Source: Salvelinus alpinus
Taxonomy: Eukaryota; Chordata; Actinopteri; Salmoniformes; Salmonidae
Length of the DNA: 64,000 nucleotides
Direction: 5' to 3'
NCBI RefSeq assembly: GCF_045679555.1
Contig: NC_092092.1
Coordinates: 24,542,969 to 24,606,968, forward strand
Below are positions 1 to 12,111 of this stretch, piece by piece. Numbering within the stretch: position 1 is the first letter of the stretch; every line of letters begins with the position of its first letter. The notes below the pieces were generated by a model. The model was not told the DNA's origin and searched no databases. It saw only the letters and a list, made by a program, of their open reading frames with translations. A program made the position numbers and the translations under genes.

Positions 1-689
1 GAATGCGTTGATGACAGAACTTTTATGCAGGCAAATGCTTGCCGCACTGGTTTGTCACACATTCTGATTAAGCTAGCTAGCCTACGTTAGCTACTTATCT
101 CATCATGAATGCAAGCGCATGGCCTGAAGGATAGATCTGCGCCAACTGTCTTGCTTTTTGATTATTTCATATTTCGGAAAACTAACAAAATAAGGCCCAC
201 TAGCTTACATATTAGGCCCAGACACTAACAGTTTTCACTTTGGCGCCTGTCCAGTTTTGGCACATAAGTAGCACAGATTGCTAACTAGCTAAGCTAACTA
301 CCTTGCTGGCTAGTTAGCCAGCTAATGTTAACTAAGTGAGAATGTGAGGACAGGGCTGCTTGCTTGGTGATGTGTACTTTTGATTATTTACTTATTCTAA
401 TGTGTTGGCTGTGGCAAGCTACTCACCATCAAATCACCATGCCTACGCTCTCTCACGTTGTGACCTAGGGCTGAATGGTGTTCAATGAACAGCTCGTAGA
501 GTGCCTTCTTCAGGCTACCATTGAAAATGTCAAAAATTGACCGTAATTGGTTTATTCTATGTATATAATATAGGCGCTTTATCTGTGGAATAAAGGCCGA
601 TACAAGTGTGTCTGTGAAAGGATCAACCGATTTTTATCGGTCGGGCTCTAAACGTGATTTATTCTTTGGTAACTAGAAGTCATAGAAAC

Positions 690-830
690 TCATGTTCTAT
701 GACTGAGTGGAATTTCTTTGAATTGCACTGAATTAAATTCTACTTCCTGTGGGGTGTGGCCAATTTTGAATTTCAATGAATGAGTTGAATGGGAGTGAAT
801 AAAAAAAAATCTGAATTGAGCCCAACCCTG
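690..830. repeat. interspersed repeat fragment
   Basis: An AT-rich segment full of GAATT/AATTC motifs, ending in a 'GAGCCCAACCCTG' end. It resembles a dispersed teleost repeat that I recall but cannot name. Boundaries are approximate. Confidence 0.3.
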
Positions 831-2976
831 CTCCAAACGCTGTATTCCGTGATACACTCCTCTCTTCTGCACCCCTGGTATTTTTGCACACAGGCCTGTA
901 GGGAACGAGGGAGCAAAGCAGAGGTACAGTTATGTGGGTGTCAGAGTTTTATGTGCAGGTCAGAATGATGTCGTTATTGGAAACTGAAACGATTGTGATT
1001 TTATGTGACCAACGAGCAGTCCTGCATGTGAGCTCTTGGTCTGCCTGAGGGACAGTTCTGCTCTCGCCCTGGCTGCCGCTCCAACTGCAGTACAGAGCTC
1101 TCTTCTCCCTCTCTCTCGCGGCCCCTGACCCCCTGACGCGTTTCCTGACCCAGGAAATAGAATTAACACCTCAGCCTGAGTCCTGGGTCCCATAGCCGCA
1201 GCCACAGCTGTTCCCAACCCAGGCCAGCCCGTCACCAGCCCCAGCACAGCAGACCTCAGCTCAAGAGGGAAGGGGAAGACTGACTTTATATGGAGCTTAG
1301 CTTATCCCACCACTAACTTTATCCCTTTGGGTGGCTGTGAGCTTATGTTACACAACCTGCCACTGAAACAAAATGAAATGCATCAATTATCAACCCCACA
1401 CTCTGTATGAAGCCTAGGCCTGACCAGTTGCTCACCTGTTTCAAGCGTATATCGTAGTCCAGAAACAGAGACGTGATAGTCCAGCGTCCCATTGTGACAT
1501 AGCTACGCGGCTCTGAGAACACCATCCACGGGGGCTGAGGACACGAAGTCTGACCGTGCACCTCGCCACAATTTCCAACCAACGCTGCTCCGGTACGCGT
1601 CTATTTATTTGAATGTGTTAACAGTTGGAGAAATTGCTATAGCTGCACGGAGAATTAAAAAAGTATGAAAGCCAACGGTCCAGTATTCTAGAACACTGCT
1701 ATGCGTACGCTACAAGTTGTGTTGAGGGCCTCGTTAGACCTACCTGCTAGACTGGTCATGAAGTAGTCAGGAACGTTTTAGTCATCTCTGTAGTACTAGT
1801 GATTCTTTTGAGGAACAATTCAGTGTGCTTTCCCCTTTATAACGCATTTCGTAGGCAGACACAGAACACGGGTGAATCCTGCAAGTTGCTATGCAACCCC
1901 TCATCTATCCAAAAAGGTTTTCCTTTCCTGAGAAAGCAGCATATCAGGTCAAGACGATCCATTCCTTTAGGTCTCCAGAGGGGACACACCGACAGGCCAA
2001 GCTGACAGACTTCCCTGTCATAGTTAATGCAAAGAAGTCCCCCCCCCCCGCTGTGCAACTAAAGTGGTATGACCCAACTCTCCGAAGGCCTCTAGCGAAA
2101 TATAAATGTACTCTATATGAAATGTATTACCCACCACGGGTGTTTTTAAATATAGAGGCTTTTCTATGTCAAAAGGACCGTAAATTAAGGAAGGGGGAGA
2201 TGGAGGAGAGAAGTGTATTATCTGTTTATTATATATTTTATTCCAGCCATATTTCAGAAGTAATGGATCTTAATATTCTCTGGTTGTCTGGACTCTAGTC
2301 TGAGTGCTCTGTCTGTTTTCATCATTAGGGTGCTGGCTCAGAGATTTAGCTACACACACACGTAGGCCTACACACATGTACACACGTACACATACTAGCT
2401 GGTTCCTGCATTTAAGCGCCCCATGTGTTTGCGTTTTAGACACACATAGCTGATCTCTTGGGGCCACTTTGAAGCAGGCTCTCCCAGAGTAGATCATAAA
2501 ACAGAAAAATATGTTGTTTTTCACATAATCCTCCCCCTATGTACCCTAGACCCCAGCAACCTCCTCCAAACCACATCCCACCTCAGTCCCCATTCTGCGA
2601 CGTGAAGGGCCGCTGTTCTGCTCAGAGATTTGTCTTGAGCTGCTTCCCTCACTTTCTTTCACTGCAGATGTTTGACGAAGGCCTGCATTGCTGTGTATTT
2701 TCCCCTGTATGTTTACCACAATTTAGCCTAATTTTGGTCATGAAAAATATCAGAAAAGCTTTTCCCTAAGTTTTGTAGCAAAGCTTCTCATGCTCCCATA
2801 GAAGATGATATTGGTTAAGACCACAACTATGCCAGAGAGATTGTGTTATGAAAGTGCCACTGATCAGGTGTATGTGGTGATGGGTGACCTAGCCAGGCAG
2901 TTTAGGGAATGGTGGGTTGACAGGATTACAGGTTACAAAGAAGAACTTGAAAGGCCTCTGAATATGAGTTGTATGT

Positions 2977-3036
2977 CCTTCCTTCCTTCCTTCCTTCCTT
3001 CCTTCCTTCCTTCCTTCCTTCCTTCCTTCCTTCCTT
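2977..3036. repeat. (CCTT)15 microsatellite
   Basis: Fifteen perfect CCTT units, 60 bp, ending 47 bp before the cox10 exon that starts at 3084. It extends the pyrimidine-rich region upstream of the splice acceptor. Confidence 0.97.
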
Positions 3037-3050
3037 GACTCCTCCATTAA

Positions 3051-3155
<105 letters not shown>

Positions 3156-3179
3156 TAAACTAACAATTGTAATCTCTAT

Positions 3180-3286
3180 CCCAAATGGCACCCTATTCCC
3201 TATATAGTGTCCTTCTTTTGGCCAGAGTTCAATGGGCCATTGTCAAAAGGTAGTGCATTACATATGGAATAGGGTGCTATTTGGGA
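3180..3286. mobile_element. palindromic salmonid MITE (copy 1)
   Basis: One full copy of the family that opens with CCCAAATGGCACCCTATTCC and closes with its inverted complement. Between the arms are a 'TAGTGCACTACTTTTG'-like motif and its complement, so the whole unit can fold on itself. It begins only 25 bp after the cox10 splice donor. Confidence 0.8.
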
Positions 3287-3914
3287 GATCCCCTCTGTTT
3301 TTGTGTGTAGTTCTGTTTCACAACAATTTTGCATAAAATATATTTTTCACAATCATTCAACTCACACGGATAAAATCCCTTGGCTTTGAAAACCTTCTCT
3401 TTTGAGTGAGACCTTGATACCATCACCAAATACATTGCTACTTCCCTTATCATGCCGTCTCCGTATTGAGTAGGTCATCTGATCTAGTGAAGTGTATTAC
3501 CAGTGGAGAAACTGGATCCTGCCACTTGGCGTAATAACAGCTCTGTGTTATTGCGTGTCTCGTGATAACGAGGGGAGGCATGGAGCACTGTGGGTACACC
3601 TTCAATTAAACAATAGTGCTGCAGAGCACAGCAACACCACCCACATCACAGATCCTTTTACACTCTTTTCCCAATCAGTTATGCTGCCAAGCCTGGGACA
3701 GGCTACAGGCTGTCTATACAGAGTAGCAGAGTACAGCCAGGAGCCAGGAAGGTTGCTGCCAATATCAGATCAGAAATAGTATGCCTGCAGCACCAACCAG
3801 TCCTCCCCTTCCACACCTGCCAGGTGTAACCTGATACTATTTATTGGCAGGCTGGGAGGATGGTGTAGGCTACCTGTACCTGCTCTCTCTTTCTTTCTCT
3901 TCTCTCCTCTCTTT

Positions 3915-4235
3915 CTTGCTCACTCTTGCTCTAGCCAGCAAAATAAATACAACCATTTTTTCTTTGTTGTGGACATAAGACTGTAAAAACACCAGCAAAT
4001 CAGCTCCAGTTGATTTAAAAAAATCTGTTTTGAAATATTCCCACTCATAATAGAGATATGTGATCGTATACAAATCGAAGCTAGTTTTGAAATTACTATG
4101 TTTTAGTCAAATATATATGTTTGGGCTTCTTGCAGTCAATGTGTGGTATAAAATGATTTCTAATTATGTTCCGGCCCCCTGACCATCCACTCAAGACAAA
4201 AAGGTCCCGGGGCTGAATCTAGTTGATGATCCCTG
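3915..4235. repeat. interspersed repeat, AT-rich
   Basis: The segment ends with TTCTAATTATGTTCCGGCCC and a 'GAATCTAGTTGATGATCCCTG' type end that I recall as a widely dispersed salmonid repeat, perhaps a hAT-type MITE. Boundaries and class are uncertain. Confidence 0.45.
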
Positions 4236-4550
4236 GCATAGGAAAGTCCAGGGTAAATGAGAAGACTCCTACCATAACAACTGTGAGATGCTGAAGCGCT
4301 GGTGTTGAACCCTGACCTGGCCCCATCTCCTCATGTCCACAGTGGAATCCTCATGGGATGTGTTGTTTAAAGGGACACTCCTCTTGTTGAGTTGGAGATT
4401 TAGGATGTAAACTGTTCTCCAAACAGACCCAGGGTGCTGCCGCTGCCTGGCTTTGTCCGTATATCCTGGTGTTGACGTGACTGAGGACTGTGTGTGACAC
4501 ACACACAACCTGTGGCCCGATGTGGACCAGCTGGATGGCTACAGCAGCAT

Positions 4551-4630
4551 CCCAAATGGCACCCCATTTCCTACATAGGGAATATGACCATAGCCTATGT
4601 AGTGCACTACATAGGCTGAGGTCCCATTTG
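4551..4630. mobile_element. palindromic salmonid MITE (degenerate)
   Basis: CCCAAATGGCACCCCATTTC at the left and a decayed 'GTCCCATTTGTGACG' right end, with internal TAGTGCACTAC. It is shorter and more diverged than the other copies. Confidence 0.6.
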
Positions 4631-4696
4631 TGACGCAGACAACGCTTAAGTCCCTGTCAAGCAAGCCCTCAGCATCTCACATTCTCACCCTCCATC

Positions 4697-4765
4697 CTCT
4701 CTCTCTCTCTCTCTCTCCATCCTCTCTCTCTCTCTCCATCCTCTCTCTCGCTCCATCCTCGCTCC
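4697..4765. repeat. imperfect (CT)n tract
   Basis: Alternating CT runs broken by three CCATC interruptions in the cox10 intron. Confidence 0.9.
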
Positions 4766-5150
4766 ACCCTCTCCATGAGGCTCCCTGAACCCAGCTCAAG
4801 CCTAGTTTAGGTCACAAAGTATGTCCAATGAAGAAATGTTGATTGAAAGTGATTTTTAGTCTAGCTTAATCTGGGTCTTCTAGAAGACCGTCCCTAGACA
4901 GCTACCGTCTCCTCTAGCACATCACACTCTTGTGTGGATCTTATTTCAATTGAACACTGAGCCATTCCTTCGTGTAGCCCGCTTCATTGGTCTAATTGGA
5001 GAAGCCATGACACTCTCTTCCAGACCCTTTCTTCTTGCCTGCCTGCCACCAACCACCCTCTCATCACGCTGAAGACACCCCTTCAACCCCCCAACTTATG
5101 CTCTTGTCTAAGTCCTCATTCTCTCACTCGAGCTTGAAGAACTTTTAGAC

Positions 5151-5339
5151 CACATGTCAAACTCATTCCACGGAGGGCCGAGTGTCTGTGGGTTTTCACT
5201 CCTTCCTTGTACTTGATTGATGAATTAAGGTCACTAATTAAAGAATTTCCCTCACCTGGTTGTTTTAGGTCTTAATTGAAAGGAAAACCAAAAATGTCCT
5301 AGACACTAAGCCCTCCATGAAATGAGTTCAGTACCCCTG
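5151..5339. mobile_element. hAT-type MITE with 8-bp TSD
   Basis: The 189-bp element has inverted ends: 'TGTCAAACTCATTCCACGG' on the left and its imperfect complement ending 'GTACCCCTG' on the right. It is flanked by an exact 8-bp direct repeat TTTTAGAC at 5143-5150 and 5340-5347. The 8-bp duplication is typical of hAT transposition. It has no coding capacity. Confidence 0.85.
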
Positions 5340-5346
5340 TTTTAGA

Positions 5347-5447
5347 CCTGGGTGAAGAACTTGTAAACCTGGGTGAAGAACTTGTAAACCTGGGTGAAGA
5401 ACTTGTAAACCTGGGTGAAGAACTTGTAAACCTGGGTGAAGAACTTA
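5347..5447. repeat. 21-bp tandem repeat, 5 copies
   Basis: CCTGGGTGAAGAACTTGTAA plus A, repeated at 21-bp spacing (5347, 5368, 5389, 5410, 5431), the last copy partial. It starts exactly at the downstream target duplication of the neighbouring MITE. Confidence 0.95.
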
Positions 5448-6455
5448 CTTTCCACAACTGGGGGCTAAGTTCCCTCTTATAGCCAGCCAGCCAGCCAGCT
5501 ACATGGGCTTAGTGCTGACTTTTTATTTACCCCCCCACCCCACCCCGGCTGACAGCGTTATGACTGGGACAGTGTCAAACTGTAAACTAAGGCCAGATAA
5601 CCCCCCCCCCCCCACAGGCCGGGTGACGCAGTCCTCACTTCGACCCCCACAGAGATTACCCAAACTCAGCGAGCACACACACACACTTACACACACCACT
5701 GCCACATAAAACAGACATAACACACTAATCACATTAATACCCTATCTCCCAAAATAAAAGCCCGTTTTCGCTTCAGAAGGCCTGCTGCGTTTGTTCAAGA
5801 TTTTAATCTCCAAATCTCCTCCCTCTAATTTACAGCATATTTACTTGAACCAGCCCTGGAGTCGCTAGCTAGCTGCTTTCAATAAAAGACAGGGGGAGGA
5901 GGTCTTCATCCGGTGAAAAGCGGGAGCCTCTGTGGTTAGGGCTGAGGATGGTTTGATCTCTGGGCGTGCGTAATGCGTACAGCCTCGTAGCCACACGCTC
6001 ATTGTCTTGCAGGGCCACTTTTATCCCTGACAAACGCTGATCACATGAGCTCTCCTCTAAGCCCATGTTTTCAGACTGAGTGCCGGACCGCCACTAACTG
6101 TCTCCAAATGTGTGGCCCGGCCGTGTGGCACATGCTGTGTGTGTGTTTACATGGGGCTATTGTCATCTTCTCCTATAATCTCCACAAGTCCACATATCTC
6201 AATCAGAGCATGAGAGCAATTGTTGTTCTCTTCTGTCTTTCTGTGTCTTTAAGCCAGGTGTTCATTATTCTGTGTCTTTAAGCCACGTGTTCAGTATTTT
6301 GAAGGTAGCTTAGCTCTCTATTGTATGCTGAATTTGTTGTTGGTGAAATACAGTGTGGGGAAGTTGTATTAAGAGATTTCTCTATCTCCCTCCTGATCTC
6401 TCCCTCCTTATCCTCTCTCCCTCTCCTTCCCTCCCTTTCTTCCTCCGTCGCACAG

Positions 6456-6688
6456 TCCTCTCCATGCGGTGGGCTTTGCCCTAGCCTGTGGTGTCCCTGG
6501 TATCACTGTGTTGACCCTGGCTGTGAACCCTCTAACAGGGGCCTTGGGGGCCCTCAACATCTTCCTCTACACCTGCTGTTACACACCCCTGAAGAGGCTC
6601 AGCATCATCAACACCTGGGTGGGGGCGGTGGTGGGGGCCATTCCCCCCATCATGGGCTGGACGGCCGCTACAGGTGCCCTGGACCCAG
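6456..6688 (+). CDS. cox10: COX10 exon (penultimate coding exon)
   Basis: This 233-nt exon follows a long pyrimidine tract and CACAG, and ends CCAG before a GTACTG donor. Its first base completes the serine codon begun at 3154. It encodes about 77 residues of the UbiA-type membrane core: a helix with [20 protein letters not shown], then [16 protein letters not shown] and [20 protein letters not shown]. These are among the most conserved stretches of COX10, forming the transmembrane helices around the heme and farnesyl-diphosphate cavity. The exon ends with one base of a glycine codon that is finished at 9099. No frameshift or stop is present, so the gene looks functional here. Confidence 0.96.
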
Positions 6689-6791
6689 GTACTGAACTGG
6701 AGGACACACACTCACTGTACGCCTCTCTCTGCTGGGTCCTAGTGTCCTCTCCCACACACACACAGTCATGATACTTGGTCCTATGGGTCTC

Positions 6792-6795
<4 letters not shown>

Positions 6796-6826
<31 letters not shown>
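6796..6826. repeat. (CA)n microsatellite
   Basis: About 15 CA units, roughly 107 bp after the splice donor of the penultimate cox10 exon. Confidence 0.95.
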
Positions 6827-6833
<7 letters not shown>

Positions 6834-7443
6834 TACACCCCATCTTATGTTTCACGATGAAGCAGCCGGTGTATGACGAGCTGTTCAAACTGAATATGTT
6901 GGTAAATGGGGGATTGAGGAGAGAAAAGGATACACCCATACTTGTTCTCCCAACATTGGGTCAAAGAGCAGCTGTGGTGTGTTAAAGTTCATATGTCCAT
7001 ATTAGACTCTGTGTAGACTCATGATAATACATTGGTGTTCGTTCCTACAGTTACGTATGTTAAACTCTGATAAAGTGGTTCAAATCTGACACTTCAGAGC
7101 GATTTTATTATTTTCCAAAGTAGATATCCAGCTAGTGGGAAATACACGGTTTATCACAGCCTAAATGAACATACTGTGTGGTCACTCCCAGGAGAGTTAG
7201 GAGCTAGGCTGTAGTGTAGACTGTAGTGTAGACTAGAGGGCTTTTCTGCATGTTGTATATCCATGTCTCCACTGAACTGCAGCTATTCTATAGGTTCAAT
7301 TCTATTTCTACAGTTTGTCTTGTCATTCCAACACAATTAGTCTCTGCTTGACTCCGTGAGGCCTCTTTCACAACTGACATTCAACACAACAGAGTTTGTA
7401 TGTATTTCACTGGGTTGACGAGGACCTCTGTGACCAGGCCTGA

Positions 7444-7462
7444 CCCCCCCCCCCCCCCCCCC
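7444..7462. repeat. poly-C run
   Basis: An uninterrupted run of 19 C residues in the last cox10 intron. Length may be an assembly estimate. Confidence 0.9.
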
Positions 7463-7549
7463 TTACGGCCAGCCTTTTATTTACATACTCCTCAACCCAG
7501 AGTCCCACGTTGCTAACACACACAGTATTGTGTGTGTTTATGTTCGGCT

Positions 7550-7551
7550 AG

Positions 7552-7583
<32 letters not shown>
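7550..7583. repeat. (TG)n microsatellite
   Basis: About 16 TG units followed by a GCGCGTGCGTGC variant tail. Confidence 0.95.
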
Positions 7584-7588
<5 letters not shown>

Positions 7589-9098
7589 TGCGTGCAGTTC
7601 TCTAGTGGATGAGGAAGGCAGAGCAGAGGGGGGTCTCCTCTCCTCTCCAGATTGTTTGGCAGACATGTTAAGTGTTCTGTTATGGCAACTGTCAACTGTG
7701 TTGCAGCTTGTCACCGGGGTCTCTCCGTAGGGTACACACACTAGTTTACACTCACCAAGCCAAGATCTTGGGACTTGCTCTCAACAAAATGTTAATCATG
7801 AATCTATGGGGCTTTTCACGTGGGAGTGAATGTGTTTTATTCCCATTGAACTTCCGCTGGGGGTTTTCTCTTCCCTTGGTGGCCCTCTTGATTCAATGAC
7901 TGCTCTCATGCTATACAATGACATTCATGCCCTTTATGTAAGAAGGACCCCCCCAGTTTCGGCTATAAGTATGACTTGGACATTGGCATTTTAACCAGGT
8001 CAATTGGGGGTCATTTAAACGTTAATAAAATAAAGTAATAAAATAATAGAACAGAAGTAAGTCTAAAGTGACAATAGTTACCATCATCTGTCCTGTTAGT
8101 TGCTACTACAGGCTGCACTATAGTCCTGTTTGATCACTGTGTTTGGTGAGACCGGAGAGGTTTGCAGTAGAGATGCCTTAAGGCCCTGTTTTCCTAGGGG
8201 ATTTAGGCTTCTTTTGTGTTTACAAAACGCAAGAACAGCGGAGTGAAACAAAAGGAAACCCTGTATGTAACGCTCGGGTGCCTCTGCAGCGCTGCCGAGT
8301 GAGTCTTTGTGCCTCGGCGGCCGGGGCGGGTCTCCTGTTTCTCTCTCTGCTGCTACTTGCTCTCTGGTGGAACGTTTACAACGCCACACCGTACACGTGG
8401 CCCCGGGCTGTTTGTTGCCCCCACACACACACAGGATGTGCAAGGCGAGCTGATGAATGGGTCTCTTTCTCTCTGTTTAACCACAGGTCTGAGAGGAACA
8501 GAACAGACCGAATGACTAGGGGATTCCTCCTCTCTGACTAGTGTCTACAACATCCATGTTCTCGTATTCAGTTACCCCTTCACTCTCTCACCTCACAACG
8601 TCTCCTGTATCGTGTACGGAGGCTGTGTCATAGGGGTCAGGGCAGTGAAATGTCCAGGAACGATAAGTTGATTGAAAAAAGACGTAGATTCAGTCAAAGG
8701 GGAAATCAGTCCCTCTAAGATTCTGCATTAGGAAAAAAACAAATGTGCAAAGTCAACAATTTCCTGCATATTATGCAACGCACTATTTTACGTCAAATCA
8801 TCCCTATTTTATTGCATACAACTGACCCATCACCGCTGCACAAAAAGAGGGTAATATGGTTCAATTAAGCCACATGTCAACGAACTTTTTCCCCCATCGC
8901 ATTTTTGTGACAAATTGTACAGAATCATTGCATATTGGCTGTCCAAAATGTCAGAATTGCAGCAACAAAATCAAGCATTTTTGCCCACAAATCACCATAA
9001 ATCCCTGTGAGAGGGACTGGGAAATGCAACACCAAGAGATTTGTGAATTCTCTATCTAGTCATTGTCAATATCTTCTCTTCTCCCTCCCCCTCTCTAG

Positions 9099-9541
9099 GT
9101 GCTCTGCTGCTGGGTGGCTTCCTGTACTGCTGGCAGTTCCCCCACTTCAACGCTTTGAGCTGGAACCTGCGTGAGGACTACTCCCGGGGAGGCTACCGTA
9201 TGATGTCCGTCACCCACCCGGGCATGTGTAAGAGGGTGGCCCTGCGCCACAGCCTGGGTCTGATCGGTCTCTCGGCCCTGGGCCCTGTGCTGGACGTCAC
9301 CACTTGGACCTTTCCTCTAGTCTCCCTGCCCATTAACCTCTACATCAGTTATCTGGCCTTCCGCTTCTACCAGAAGGGAGACCGCAGCTCCGCCCGCAAG
9401 CTCTTCTTCTGCAGTCTGTGGCACCTGCCTATGTTGTTGCTGCTGGCGCTCACCTGTAAGAAGTCCCGGACCGACAAAGAGGGCGTGGCGAAGACCTCGA
9501 GCCTAGCCCCAGCACCCCTGCCCCTCGCCATGCAGAACTAG
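9099..9541 (+). CDS. cox10: COX10 terminal coding exon
   Basis: The last coding exon begins after TCTCTAG, completes the split glycine codon, and runs 147 codons to a TAG at 9539-9541. It encodes [20 protein letters not shown], the second conserved polar motif [19 protein letters not shown], then three hydrophobic segments (around [30 protein letters not shown] and [12 protein letters not shown]). The QFPHF and REDYSRGGY blocks are diagnostic for COX10/CtaB heme O synthases. The tail after LTCKK is divergent, as in other vertebrates. The three exons in the window give 248 residues, a little over half of a roughly 440-residue protein. Reading frame is intact across all three exons. Confidence 0.97.
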
Positions 9542-10415
9542 GATAGCCCGTTAGACCCCACCACATCCAACCTCCAACACACTGGCCATTACTTCTCCAC
9601 CCACCCTTCGTACAAATGGAGGTATTACCTTACGCTGTCTTCCTCTCTCTGCCTCTGTATCCTGAGAGAGGGGAGTACTAGGGACACACTCCATTTGATC
9701 TGTGTATGTCTGTGGACTTGTGGTGCTCACCGACTGCACTCTCCGTGCCCTCAAGACAAAGGGACGGGGTGGAAGCAACATGGCTGAAATGGTTGATCAA
9801 CGAAAACCACACATTGTGAATTCCTGAAATAACCTCAGGGTGTAATGAATCATTTCAGTGGGTGTGTATATATGTATTTATAAAGGAAGGCTGCCCTCTA
9901 GTCCCTGTCCATGTTGTATATGACTGTTGTTAATGAGAACGTTGTACAGTGTAAATTGCTCCTATGGATTCGCAATTGGGCCCCGATCTTGAAAGAAACC
10001 ATGCATTGTATCAACACAAGATGACGTCAAGAAAGAATCAAGAGTCAACTGTGATGGCCATGAAGCCTTGTAAGATAAGTGAGACAGAGAGTTACGTAAA
10101 TATTTGTGCATCAATTTTTTAAATAATCGATTAAGGAAATAGGTTTTAAATCAACCTAGCCACTGCACTGAAATGCAGTGATAAGTTATTACTTGCCTAT
10201 ATGTTACTTGACTGTAACCATTGCCTATGCCTCTTGGTTTTAGCTGTTCAGCAATCTCAGTGGAGGGTATTCTTCTGTCTGCAACACACTGCTTTAACTC
10301 TACACGGTTCACCTGCACCAAAACAAAAGAGAAGTTAACTTGTAAACCATTTTTGTAAGACACAAAAATCATTACAAATGTTCTCTTACAATAAACGTCT
10401 TATGATTTAATCAAT
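9542..10415 (+). other. cox10: cox10 3' UTR (predicted)
   Basis: Non-coding DNA directly after the cox10 stop, AT-rich towards its end and free of recognised repeats. It is read as 3' UTR because the first clear AATAAA hexamer on this strand lies at 10390. The exact cleavage site is not visible. Confidence 0.55.
10390..10395 (+). terminator. cox10: polyadenylation signal of cox10
   Basis: Canonical AATAAA about 850 bp after the stop codon, followed by TG/TT-rich sequence that could serve as the downstream element. Confidence 0.55.
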
Positions 10416-10916
10416 TTATTTGATTTACTTTTGAGTCAGTTGATTGTCTAATTATTTCATTATACTGTGTCAAGTGTTTCCCATTCAAGCATAGAAATCT
10501 TTGTTATCCATATTAAAGCAAATTTAGAGGGTTTCATTAGTGACACCAAGTCCTTCCCACAGGGGGCGTATTCCTATCAGTGCAGATGACGTCATCGTGC
10601 TATCTGACATAAAAGGGATGAGTCTTACACATTTGTGTAGATATTCATCACCCACACGTACACCACCACTACATGCCAGCTAGATAATTGTGTTGGCATG
10701 GGCATAAACTTTGGTAATGTCAAGATTCAGGTTAATTGTAGCCTCAGTAGACACATGTCCTGTTAGTCACATGAATATCAATATCACCAACAACTATTTA
10801 GCAAAAATCAACCCACTGCTGTACCTGTCACTTAGTCCATCACATGCTCCCCTTCCACTCTTTACTCTTAGATTGTTTACGTTAAACATCACCCACCTCC
10901 ATTAAACAATGCCGGT

Positions 10917-11006
10917 GTCCCAAATGCCACCCTTTCCCCTATACAGGGCCCATAGGGCTTTGGTCAAAAGTAGTGCACTATTTAGGGAATGGTGTGCAAT
11001 TTGGAA
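10917..11006. mobile_element. palindromic salmonid MITE
   Basis: Opens GTCCCAAATGCCACCC and closes with a decayed complement ending TTTGGAACAC; the inner GGTCAAAAGTAGTGCACTA arm is well preserved while the left inner arm is deleted. Confidence 0.75.
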
Positions 11007-11406
11007 CACCCATTCCTTAGTTAAAGGGGGCTGTGGGATTTGTCCCAAGCATGCTGCAGAGGAACAGAACTGTGTAATATCCTCCGAAAGGGCTCACAAT
11101 GGATAGTGTTCCATATCAGCACAGCTGTTACTGTATAGGCTGAAAAAACACCACCGCAACCTGTGTGTTTCTCTGTGTCTCTCTGTGTGTAGATGAAATG
11201 TCAGTTGCCAACCTTCTGAGGGCTCAGTCAGTGTGATTCCCTGCCTGTCACGTTTACAACATCCGCTCAGAGGAGGTTGTGAAAGCAGTGTGATAGACTG
11301 GACCTCACTCGATTCCATCCACGGGGAGGCAAGGGGGTCTGCCTTGCCCCTGCGGCTCCCTTTCTTCTTTCCCCTGCTGGGGTTTCCTCTCGCCCCTCGG
11401 TTCCTT

Positions 11407-11536
11407 CCGAATGGCACCCTATTCCTTATTCCGAATGGCACCCTATTCCTTAAATAGTGGACAACTGTTGACCAGAACCCTATGGGCCCTGGTCAAAAGT
11501 AGTGCACTATGTAGGGAATATGGTGCCATTTGGGAC
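11407..11536. mobile_element. palindromic salmonid MITE with duplicated end
   Basis: The left terminal 24 bp (CCGAATGGCACCCTATTCCT) occurs twice in tandem, followed by the usual inner palindrome and the inverted right end TGCCATTTGGGAC. Confidence 0.8.
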
Positions 11537-12054
11537 GTAGCCACAGACCTCTACTTTGCTCTCCCTTCCTATCTCAGATGCTGTACAAACTTCATAGGCA
11601 TCTAATACAGCTCTCACCTGTTGCCTCTATGACAAGTGTATAGCGACTATGACTCGTATTACCAGGCCTCCACTCTGAGATTTCTACAGTCCTGGAGCTC
11701 CCTTCGCTGATGGACCTGGTCAACCAGAAGCCTTGATTCCTCACCTGCTGTCTTGTTGACAGGTAAATGATATCCTCCTATGAAGATGGCAGTTGTTCCA
11801 TCTTTAATAAAGTAGCCTTGTTTTATATTTCAGTAATAGTCTTAAACATTAAAGTTCTTATTTTCCTCGTGCGTGTTTTATTTCATATACATATTTCAGC
11901 GCCTTTATTTGAAATAAGGCGGGGGGAATGTTTCAAAATGTGGTTTTGGTATGATTTCATGAATTAGAAGTATTTAATCGTAAGAATAATTCCTATATTT
12001 TATCCCAAAGTTATGCATTTATAATCATTAATTTAAAGGAAGTATCTTCTAAGG

Positions 12055-12111
12055 GCGTCCCAAATGCACCCTATTTAATGCACTGCATAGGGAGTTGTGT
12101 GCCATTTGGAA
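12055..12111. mobile_element. palindromic salmonid MITE (internally deleted)
   Basis: Only the outer arms remain: CGTCCCAAATGCACCCTATT and its complement ending GTGCCATTTGGAAC, 57 bp in total. Confidence 0.7.

Larger units (their letters stand above)
6689..9098 (+). other. cox10: cox10 intron (last)
   Basis: A 2.4 kb intron from GTACTG to a CT-rich tract ending TCTCTAG, phase 1. It contains a short CA microsatellite near its start, a poly-C run, a TG microsatellite, and near 8690-9050 an AT-rich segment that resembles a dispersed repeat of unknown class. No gene is seen. Confidence 0.85.

Noticed and set aside
960..1247. 95-residue open frame on the - strand
   Set aside because: No recognisable domain, inside the cox10 intron, composition-driven by Ala/Gly/Arg codons in a GC-rich patch.
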